From Mansonella perstans (taxonomy: Eukaryota; Nematoda; Chromadorea; Rhabditida; Onchocercidae): a stretch of 64,000 nt of DNA. Position numbers and translations under genes: made by a program. This document shows, piece by piece, positions 1-9,240 of this stretch (positions within the stretch are counted from its first letter, which is position 1; each line of letters opens with the position of its first letter). The stretch covers positions 186,001 through 250,000 of the forward strand of contig JBAMDO010000042.1 of assembly GCA_037074765.1 (NCBI GenBank). Direction: 5' to 3'. Below the pieces are notes generated by a model that had not been told where the DNA came from, did not search any database, and worked only from the letters and a program-made list of their open reading frames with translations.

Positions 1-1022
1 ATATTGGGTGAATTCGGTCATCTTTACCAAGTTCTTGACTATTTTTTCACATGCTTTATCCTAACTCTTCTTTAATTAATTACTCACCTTTGTTCTTTTT
101 TTTCCCAATAAATTTGATTCGATAATCTAATAAACAAAAGTAGATGAAATATTTTTATCAAAACAATCAACTATGATATTTTCTCTAGTATATGAAAGTG
201 TACTGCAGAAAGAAAAAAAATAAAAAAGTAAAAGGTAAAGATGGTTCAGTATTTCTTCAGAAATATATTCTAAGGCTATTTGATTAGCCAAGTAGTTAAT
301 CGAGCTAAAACTAAGCTGATTATTATCATTAACATCATGATTATTTATTTTTGTTAAAAATCGTTATTCTTATCCCTATCAGTGATTTCTTTCATAGTTG
401 ATTGTTATCGTTTCTTTTTTTTCTGTCTCTGTTTTCTATAATTTATTGAAAAATTGAAATGAAATTTCAGGAATAAAATGTAGATCGAAGTGATAGTGAT
501 AAATTTCCTAAAATTATGGTGGAACTTTCGGTATTGTTAATGCAGATGCTTACTATACTATTTCTTTATTTCTATTCGATTTATTAAACTCCAGTGCACA
601 CAGTGCAGAATTTGAACTTCAAACAAGTGTGATTATTTTTGTCATCGATGTTTGTAGTTTTTGCTCAGAAAATGTTCGTCATTGAAAAGTTTGTTTTTAT
701 TTAATTTTCAGTGCAATGAGTCATCATCATTCGATGCAAAGTTTTATAATAGTAAGGAATTGTTGACAGTGATCTATGATAGTGGGAATGTTTGGTAATG
801 ATCTCTGGTAGCACCAAATTAATAGCAAAATTTGGATTAATGCGTATTTTTCATTGTCCTTTATGTTTATACTGTGCTTGCATTGTACATATGTACACTT
901 TCCAAAATTTGCATTGCTTTTTTTTATTTAAAAAAAAATTCATTTTTCTCTTATTTGGTAATCTTAAGGTTTTCATGTGTGTTTTCATATGTGTCAGATT
1001 ATTAATCTATTAAAGGTCAGGA
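1..1022. other. AT-rich region upstream of the SLC66A2-like gene
   Basis: No coding exon is recognisable here. The region is AT-rich with several homopolymer runs. A short acceptor-like sequence ending in AG lies at 1019-1020, two bases before the chosen start codon of the next gene. It could be a trans-splice (spliced-leader) or 5' UTR splice acceptor, but nothing in the sequence proves it. Confidence 0.5.
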
Positions 1023-2949
1023 ATGGATCTTATCTCATTCGGGAAATTATTCTCCATATCTTTGACTATTCTCACTAAAGGTCTCATAATATTTGGTGGC
1101 TCATTGGCATACGTCTTCCAGTATCAAAAAATTTATGAACAAAAAGATGCTAGTGGATTTTCAACATTTATCTGTTTGACATTACTCGTAGCGAATATAC
1201 TTCGAATTATGTTTTGGTAAGAATAGAATTTTTTTTCTTTTTTTGCTTTTTAATTCATTTAATTACAACCATCATGATTTTAGCAATTTTAATTGCTTAC
1301 AAAAAATTTTACTCGTTTACATTTTTAGCAGTCATAAATTCGAAACAGTTCCACATGCAGATAAGAAAAAAAGAAAACATTTATTAAGATTCATTCATTT
1401 TTACTTGATTTATTGCCAAACATTTTTATACTTGATTGATTACTGAAAGCATAATGCCAGATGATTACTTTGCCATCTTCTCATTTCTCTTCTAGGTTTG
1501 GTAAACAATTTGAGTGGGCACTTGTTGCTCAGAGTATAGTGATGCTAATAACAATGATATTGATGTTGGAAATATCGGTACGGACAAATCGAAAGCATAT
1601 GTATAAAACGCAACGTGTCTCTGTTTGGAGTATTTTTAAAAATTTTTATTGATTTGATAAAAATACCTTTGCTTTTTCAATTAATTTCTAATATCATCAT
1701 GGCATTTATTTGAATTTTTATCGAATTAACAGCACGAATAGATTACAAATTTAATGTTGAAATTACTCATCAGTGGCGCATAGTTTTGACGAACAGTTCA
1801 CATCAATTTATTTTGTCGTTATTTTTTGTAATGCTTTTCAAATTTTCAGTTTTTTCCATTAATTTTTATTTTTTGATGACCAAAAAGACAGACTGTTTTT
1901 TTTTCAGCTGGTCAATTGATTAGTCATTTTTGGCGTTGGAATGATCTCTCGAGCTATTTCTTGCTAATAATCGTTTTCATTATATTTTCATCTCTACTTA
2001 CTCACTTACTGATTGAGGTACATTCACAAATGTTACCAAGAAATGAAAAATGGAAAAAGAAAATTCTTCAGAAAACGGGACTGCTCGGTGATATCTTGGT
2101 TTTATCTATGCAATCTTATCAAAATTTGAAACTATTCGTGCATTATTTTCAGTATATGCTATACGTGGAAGTTCTTGGTTTAATTGCTTTACTTTCCGAA
2201 GCATGTCTGGGTTTCCCTCAACTGAAACAGAATTGCTTGAGACGCTCTACATCGGGAATGAGGTTCAGAGTTAAATTTTGATTCTATATTTACGATTTGT
2301 CTAGTAGAAACAAACTCACAGATTCTCGCAAATCTATCTGTTAGTTAATTTACAACTAGTCAAAAAACTGCTTCATTTCAAATTTCAATATAAAAAAGAA
2401 GTTTTTGTCAAATCCCTTTAACATGTATCCAGATATTTAGTATTGGCATGGTACTTGTGTGGCTTGTTGGAGACTGTGGTAAAACGGCTTATTTTATCTA
2501 TCAAAATAATCCGATCCAATTTTGGTTATGTGGAATAATACAAGCTAGTTTTAAATTTCTCTTGCGTTTTAAAGACTTGAATTATAAAATTCATGCGTTA
2601 AAATTTCAAAATAAAAACATGAAATCCGTATACTTAGCATTTTTTCTCTTCCATTCAGCGTCACACTAATCATTTTAGATGCCTTAACATAGTGAAGTGT
2701 AAATGAGGTCTAACGCTTATGTTTGGAGCCATACCTATGTAATGGACGTATTTGTAGTGTGACTTCATTTTAGCGTATTTTAATTTGATTTGGTTTTTAC
2801 TGTTAATTACGAAAGTTTTATAATTTTACAATTTTCAGATCACAGTGGATTTATTAATAATGTTGCAAGTATATTGTTTCGGTAAAAGTGCAACAAGAAG
2901 TCAAGTACGATTGCCTCAGAATGATGGATTATTATTAGAGCAAGATTAA
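1023..2949 (+). CDS. slc66a2: PQ-loop membrane protein, SLC66A2 (PQLC1) family
   Basis: This is a complete six-exon gene: 1023-1216, 1496-1629, 1908-2017, 2153-2262, 2441-2543 and 2839-2949. The translation follows human SLC66A2/PQLC1 along its whole length. Shared landmarks are VANILRIMFW followed by FGKQFEW, then HFWRWNDLSSY, then VEVLGLIALLSEACLGFPQL, then GDCGKTAYFIYQNNPIQF. It encodes a seven-helix PQ-loop protein of the SWEET/cystinosin-like clan, probably in endosomal or Golgi membranes. Mammalian SLC66A2 has been linked to scramblase or endosomal trafficking roles; the substrate is uncertain. The second PQ motif is intact (FPQLKQ), while the first reads FQYQ instead of PQY. The last intron is ambiguous: a GC donor at 2544 keeps the family length, while a GT donor at 2548 with an acceptor at 2846 loses one residue. 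The start is supported by N-terminal alignment. Orthology is confident; the function is inferred. Confidence 0.88.
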
Positions 2950-5052
2950 TTCTTCTGGACACATTAAGTTATGTGAACAATATGTACTGAATTTTTATAG
3001 CAAAATCATTCAAGAATCAAGTTCCCATTATTTTATATCTTCGAGATTATTTGACGAGAAGACTATTTGGCAAGCAAGTCGAAATCAGATCGCTTTGTAA
3101 CTGAGCTTTTACATTTCATTACCCTTTATGAAGTCGCATTTATATTTACTTATTGTTTCTATTTTATCCTTTGTTCTTAGTGGAAATATGAAATGTCTGA
3201 AATTTTTAAAACTCAGTCATTCATAATAGATAGAAAATTGCAATAGATCTTAATAATCTTTATGTATCATTATTCGTGACAGTCAAATTTAATATTATAT
3301 TTATTTGAGCATCATGACGAGCTTACATTCAAAAATAGAAAAGCCAACATTGTATCTTGTTTAACTACTTCTGCATCTCGTTTAATTACTGTGTGATAAA
3401 GATTTTTTTGAAAAAAAAATCAAACGTATTACCAAACTTGTATCATTCAGCTTCTCAGTTGCTTTTGTTTTAACTCTGTGAAATTTTATTAATTACATTC
3501 TACAAGCATCGCATTAGTGTTTCAAGATTTTGCTCTATGAGAAGTGCAAAATCTCAGATTTATAACTGATGCGGTCGATATATTATTACAGCGGCATGAT
3601 CCAGATGTTACTATAGAGGTTATTTAAAGTTTAGTTTAAAGAAAGTTCCGGTATTGCTGCTGCTTTGGAAATTTTCTTTCAACATTTAATTGATGAAATG
3701 TGCGGGCTTATTGCCAACAAGTTAAGGATCGACAAAGCTCGCTTTTTGGTTCTGATTTTTAACATTGAAACTTTCTTTTCTTTCCTTTGAATTTGAATTC
3801 TGCGAAACACTAGAAAAAATTATACTAAAAAAAAATTAAAAAAAAAATTGGAATCTACTAAAAATTTCAAATAGTCTTTGCATTCATTGATCTTAATTCA
3901 TTTTTCTGACATACTTCAGACACTTAATAGTATGTTAGTTTCCGACTCTTCGCATACATCTATCAAATAACTACTGTTTGTTTTGATGACAATAGTTGAG
4001 AATTGCTCGTTATTGATAATAGGATAAAATAATCATAGTGCTATTAACGATTACCAATTTTACAAATAGTATAATGCTGATGATAACAGCTACAGTGTTA
4101 TAAGGATCCACCATAAGCGCTCTTTCGTATGAAATCGGAAAATTAATTTTGAAAGCAATTATTCTTAAGATTTGGATAGTGCTTGCTATTGTGAAAATCT
4201 TGCCTGTTAGAGTAACAAATGGCATAACAGTTAATGGTCAAGTTGGTTCGTTTACAATTAATCCTATCCCATAATTTGGTACTAGAAGTAAAACAGCTTG
4301 ATTAGCTTAATAAATAAAAATATCTTGTCCTAAAGAAAATTGTCACAGCTTTAAATGACAATGAACATTGACTAGATATAAAAAAATCAGTTCTTCATAG
4401 ATTAAAGGCGAAGATATATAAAGAAGATGAAAAAGCAACAGTGCTGAAAGTAGTGAATATGTCATCATTGAGTTTTTTCATCGCAAAGCATGCGCTATCT
4501 TGATTTTCCCGACCTTATTAGAATACAATAGAAGAAGAAATGTTATTGTACGATACTTTAGGATTCAACAATGAATGGATTATTGGATTACTATGTGTAT
4601 TGGGTTACTAACTACTAGTAGTATCACTATCATTTCTTCTAGCTCGATTGCTGTGATCACTGCTGCATTTTACGTGAGAATTTTTGAAAGTTTGTTTTTT
4701 CCCTTATAGAGTCAAGTGAAATAATGGAATGTTAAAATACAAGAACAGTTTCATTTTATTCGAATACTGAAGAAATTTACAGGGCTTTCAACTCAGTAAA
4801 AAAAAAAATTTGGATTTTAAAGAATTCTTTTTGAAATTTTCATTTATTTGAATATTAGTTTGTGCGACAGTACTCCCAGATATTTGTGCTGTTATATATT
4901 CTGCAACTACCGGGATATTTGATTCATAATATTTTTTCACTTAATTTGCAGCTTTTTTTGTGAAGATTTATGTAATGTTTAAAAAACTTGTATTTATTTG
5001 AGAATAGTCAACGGTTATATTTTTTGCTCTAGATAACTGGGTATTTTAGAGC
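2950..5052. other. Gene-poor region with decayed coding-like fragments
   Basis: After the SLC66A2 stop codon there is no intact gene. A frame-broken stromalin-like fragment lies at 3541-3790 (separate entry). Short hydrophobic open frames at 4010-4225 (minus) and about 4510-4660 (plus) look like remnants of membrane proteins, but neither can be assigned. The rest is AT-rich with no visible structure. Confidence 0.5.
3541..3790 (+). pseudogene. Frame-broken fragment resembling cohesin subunit stromalin (SCC3/STAG)
   Basis: Two short coding-like pieces lie close together in different frames. The first (3541-3627) reads ITDAVDILLQRHDPDVTIEV and then a stop. The second (3635-3790) includes AALEIFFQHLIDEMCGLIA before a stop. 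The spacing and the 'RHDPDV.IEV ... LIDE' pattern recall the helical-repeat middle of cohesin SA/STAG proteins, where 'DVLEACSKTY' is followed by 'QLIDEFVDRF'. The pieces cannot be joined by a plausible intron because only seven bases separate them, so I read this as a decayed fragment. Its identity is a memory-based inference and weak; it could be another HEAT/ARM protein. Confidence 0.3.
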
Positions 5053-6275
5053 TTAAATGCAACATATTTTATCTTTCTTATTAATCAACGGTTTCTGCGG
5101 CTTTATCCAATGTCGTTTCTCCACTTTTCCTTCCAGTTTTGCCTTGCCTCTTTGTAATTCTTCTTGCGCAAGTCGCATAGCTTTTTCTGCTTCTTCCTCT
5201 TCCACAATTCTTTTGATACTTTCTTCCAAACTCTCAATCCTCTTCTTATAAGCGTCGATCACATCTGTAGTAAGAGAAAAATTTCTTCTCTTATGAAGAA
5301 AAATAGGATTTATATTGTAATAAAACTCAATGAGAAACTGCATGAAAATTTGAATGAAAGATTGAAAAACTGACCAGCACTGATTAGCCGTTGTTTCAAG
5401 GGACATCCTTTATTTGAAGCTACAATTTCTTTCAGAATTTTTCGTTCACATTCACCAACCAAAGAAATGGATTGTCCTACACGACCTGCTCGAGCAGTTC
5501 GACCAACTCGATGAACATACTGTTTCAGTGCAATCGGCATATGCATATTAATAACCTACTTGTGAAAACGTTCTTAGTGTAAAATGAACTAGCTAATCAA
5601 AAAAGAAACAGTCGACGAGCTCGCTTCTTTCGAAAAAATTTTAATTCAGAATTAAACCAAGAAACAACGTATGGATCCTAAGCAAACCATTTTCCAAAAG
5701 AAACTTACTGTCTTAACACCTTCTACGTCAAGTCCTCTAGCTGCGAGATCTGTTGAAACTAATACATCAAGTTCAGCTTTTTTAAATCGAAACAACGCCT
5801 CAATACGTTGTCTTTGTGTTAAACTGCTATGAAGTTGAGCAACCTCAAGAAATTAAATCTGATATATTCAGAATAAAAATTCTTATAGATATAGCTTCAG
5901 ATGATGGACTTCTCGCTTAGACTTTCTAATTAACACTTTCCATTTTGCAGCATTAAGCTAAATCTCCCATATAATTAGAACTTCAAATAATTTACTTTAA
6001 CTCCCAATAAACCTAATACAATATGAAATCGTCGGCAGGTTTTCTTTGTCTTCACGAATATTATTGTATGGTTAGGGGAATTTCGCGTAAGTAAGCCAAA
6101 AAAACCACATGATAAAATTCAAAATTATTCAAAAAAACTAAGAACTATGCCGTGATTTCCCCGTATACGTATGAACTCCTGCCGAAGATTCAAAGCTGTT
6201 TCCGTATTACCAGTGATGAATAATTTCACTGGATTTTTTAACGAAACTGCTGCCAATTCTTCGATCTCACGACCT
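5053..6275 (-). pseudogene. Truncated DDX27-type DEAD-box helicase, C-terminal half only
   Basis: On the minus strand five exon-like blocks encode the helicase C domain of a DDX27/Drs1 protein, a nucleolar RNA helicase of 60S ribosome assembly. They are about 6275-6150, 6097-5996, 5843-5709, 5555-5375 and 5264-5053. Visible motifs are VSLKNPVKLFITGNTE, then HTIIFVKTKK, then [18 protein letters not shown] (motif V region), then [14 protein letters not shown] (motif VI), then DVIDAYKKRIESLEESI. The last four blocks join in phase with GT-AG introns. Several things are wrong. No N-terminal half (Q motif, Walker A, DEAD, SAT) is found upstream. The junction between the first two blocks has no acceptor AG directly before GLLTRN, and reading through hits a stop. 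The C-terminus departs from the family after about KRHW and stops early. The 5' end lies about 320 bp from a large inverted repeat. The best reading is a truncated duplicate or relic; an assembly gap is the alternative. Confidence 0.65.
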
Positions 6276-6328
6276 CAAAATATTATTTAGTTAACATTGG
6301 TGAAAATGAAACATCGAAGACACCATAG

Positions 6329-6329
6329 T

Positions 6330-6354
<25 letters not shown>
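6329..6354. repeat. Poly(A) run of 26 bases
   Basis: This uninterrupted A run sits between the truncated helicase and the large inverted repeat. It may be a simple homopolymer or the tail of an old retroposed sequence; nothing around it decides this. Its length is also a likely spot for sequencing or assembly error. Confidence 0.8.
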
Positions 6355-6360
<6 letters not shown>

Positions 6361-6597
6361 CATTGAACCGCATTCACACAAATCTCTAGCTCAAAGCCTG
6401 TTTGTTCATCTATTTGTTAAGAATCAGAACTTGTATTGCTATCACTGTTCATCCACTACGATTCTCATTTTTAAACAGCTTTGTTAAATTTGAATATTAA
6501 GAAAAAAGCATATATAAATATATTATCATTTGCCATTTTCAATACTACAGATTAGCAAAGATAATTCAATATACATTCAATGAATTCAAAGCACAAG

Positions 6598-8540
6598 GAT
6601 TTTAAAACTACTTTTCTAATTTATTCGTTTATATTTTCAAATCTATTTTCATGCGCTAACAAATCAATAACGAAAAAAAATTAGTTCATTACACAATGAA
6701 ATAAATTTTTTCGACTTTTAAATTATTTTTATTAATTCTTTCAACTTAATTTATTTTCATTGGCTTGTATTTTTTCAGAAGCAGGAAAAAATCTTCAAAA
6801 TTAAACTTTTTCATTAAATTAATTAATTTATTATAAATTGTTCAACTTTCCAACAGTTTTTTCCAGTTTATTTTATTATCGTTGGCTAATATTGGAAAAA
6901 TAAAGTAAAAAAATTCAAAATAAATTTTATTTGTAAAATGGTAAAATTTTTCTAAGAACAAAAATAACAAAACTTAATTTACCAATGGCTAGAATTTTCA
7001 TTAAAATATTCAAAATTTTGTTTTTATTGAACTAATGCAAGTTGATTATAATTTTTTTACACTTAAAAGTTTTTAGACTTTTTACACTTAAAAACCTTTT
7101 CAATCAAAACTTAGCATGTAACTACCAGTTTTTTTAGCATTCTTCAAACCCAACAAACTCAAGGTATTTTGTTCATCAACGAAAAAGATATTCAAGGGAT
7201 TTTCATTGATTTAAGAGAAATAAATTACGGTTCTTATACTTTGACAGCGGTTACCAGTTAATAAAACAGGTATTAATAGAACTCACTGTAAATACATTCA
7301 AGTGATTCCGTTGTACTTTTTTATTTTTTGTCTAGAAAATAATTTATTTTCCGTGTTTAATAGGCAAAAAACAAAAATGGATTAAAGCAATTAAAATTAA
7401 AACAATTCTTTGCAAAGATTTCATCAGCAATCATTTTAATAAATCAAAATTTTTTCATACTTCTTTTTCAATATGAAATAAATGACCATTTATTCCAATT
7501 GAAAAGATAGGAAACTGTTAAAACTGAAAAATTCTTGATTAATAGTTTTATTCCATCTTGCTTTTGCTAAAGAATTTTCTTCCTTGAATAACGCAGTATT
7601 TATAAATAAATTCACTCATTTCGATGAATTCGAGGATAGATATAAGACTAAGTTTGATAAAATTGTATGAAGGAAAATGATGCCCAAATCAATTAGAAAT
7701 CTTTGTCCAAGTATCTATCAATTATCTAAGATCATACCTAAATCTTTTGTTGTGTATGCACGTCGATACTATCGTAGAATAGCATTGATATAATGCGGAA
7801 AATAGAAAATATGACATGATTTGCATATATGCATATTTTTAACTTCAATAAAGTGAAGTGTTTATATCAAAATGTGGAATTTTTCATTTAAAGTTCTTCA
7901 AAATTTGTTTTGTGATTTCTACTCGAGCATTCAATAGTGATTGTTTATAACTTCAATGCTTTAAAATATCAACTTCATTTACCAAAAAATTATTATTTGC
8001 ATTTGTCTCACTAAATCTAAAAATTGTTATGTTGCTATACAGGTAATATAATTTCATTAATTATATTATTATAGCAATGAGAAAAGTTATAACCAACTTT
8101 TATTAGCTTAATAAAAACAAAATTTTGAATATTTTAATGAAAATTCTAGCCATTGATAAATTAAGTTTTTTTGTTATTTTTGTCCTTAAAAAAATTTCAT
8201 CAGTTTATAAATAAAGTCTATTTTGAATTTTTTAAAGATTATCTTTCAAATATTAGCCAATGATAATAAACTAAACTGGGAAAAATTGTTGGAAAGTTTA
8301 GTAATTTATAATAAATTAATTGATTTGATGAAAAAAGTTTAATTTTGAAGATTTTTTCCTGCTTCTAAAAAAATACAAGCCAATGAAAATAAATTAAGTT
8401 GAAAGAATTAATAAAAATAATTTAAAAGTCGAAAAAATTTATTTCATTGTGTAATGAACTAATTTTTTTTCGTTATTGATTTGTTAGCGCATGAAAATAG
8501 ATTTGAAAATATAATATAACGTAGTTTTAACAAAATTTTA
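6598..8540. mobile_element. Large inverted repeat (fold-back element) with about 440-bp arms
   Basis: The left arm (about 6598-7045) and right arm (about 8097-8540) are imperfect reverse complements. They share, for example, AATCAATAACGAAAAAAAAT against its complement, and the motifs CATTGGCTTGTATTTTTT and TTCCAACAGTTTTTTCCAG with matching complements. The arms carry small indels, so the element is old. The spacer of about 1.05 kb holds no open frame of any size, so no transposase is visible. It contains its own near-perfect small hairpin at 8032-8077. This architecture fits a non-autonomous fold-back DNA transposon or an inverted segmental duplication. Target-site duplications could not be defined. 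It lies just upstream (in the minus sense) of the truncated helicase. Confidence 0.75.
8032..8077. repeat. Small hairpin inside the inverted-repeat spacer
   Basis: An outer stem TTGCTATA (8032-8039) pairs with TATAGCAA (8070-8077). An inner stem TAATATAAT (8044-8052) pairs with ATTATATTA (8060-8068), leaving a short loop. It could extrude as a cruciform or be a nested miniature element. Confidence 0.6.
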
Positions 8541-8714
8541 CTAAAATTTTATACAAAATATTCTCTGCAACTATTTTTGTCATTCAAAAGAATATCAGAA
8601 ATGAACAAAAAGCAGTACTTAAATTTGAATTCAATGCGATATAATTACATTTCGAATTTTCCAATGATATGAAAAAGTTGGACAAAAAAAATGCTCATTA
8701 AAGAAATGAATAAT

Positions 8715-8915
8715 CACTCCATAAAGTAATTTACTTCATGAACTTCTAAAGAGTTTTAGAATTATAATTACTTCATAGAATTCGTGTAAAATTATAATTA
8801 CTTCATGAAATTTATATCGAATCATAATTATTTCATAAAATTCATATAGACTTATAATTAATTACTTCATAAAGTTCATAAAGAATTGTAAGTACTTCGT
8901 GAAATTCATAGAGAG
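8715..8915. repeat. Tandem repeat, about 30-32 bp unit, about six diverged copies
   Basis: The unit is built around AATTATAATTACTTCATAAA followed by a short TTCATAxAG segment. Copies diverge by substitutions and small indels. It is AT-rich satellite-like DNA immediately right of the large inverted repeat. Confidence 0.75.
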
Positions 8916-8995
8916 CTTTCAAAAAAAATTGATCAAATTCATTCGTTCATGTTTTGACATTTATAGCAAGTCCTTCTCTAATATCTATCTCTAAT

Positions 8996-9240
8996 AAATT
9001 TTTAATTCAATTCCAGCAATTAATATAACTTTTTCATTCTTCTTTCTTCATTATCAAGATAAATTTTAATTAAAAGACTTTTAACGCAGCACAAATATTA
9101 ATTTTACACTTAATCGTAACTTTTAATCAATTCCAGTAATCAATATAATTACTTCGTTCTTCTCTCTTCATTTACCAAATCAAATTTTAATTAGAAATTT
9201 TGATCAAGATTTTTTTATTCGGCATAAATACTTAAATTTT
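8996..9240. repeat. Direct tandem duplication of about 120-130 bp
   Basis: Copy one (about 8996-9120) and copy two (about 9121-9240) share landmarks in the same order: AATTCCAG, AATCAATATAA or its variant, TTCTTCTxTCTTCATT, AAATTTTAATTA and then an ACACTTAA or CTTAAATTTTCAC end. The copies differ at many positions, so the duplication is not recent. Confidence 0.65.

Noticed and set aside
4010..4225. Minus-strand 71-codon hydrophobic frame with ISYERALMVDPYNT, possibly a nematode serpentine receptor piece
   Set aside because: The receptor-like ER motif is too short to rely on, and no partner exons with fitting splice sites were found.
4510..4660. Plus-strand frame reading LLYDTLGFNNEWIIGLL and a hydrophobic run, recalling the end of an ABCG transporter
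   Set aside because: It is interrupted by stops and too short, and the resemblance is to general hydrophobic composition.
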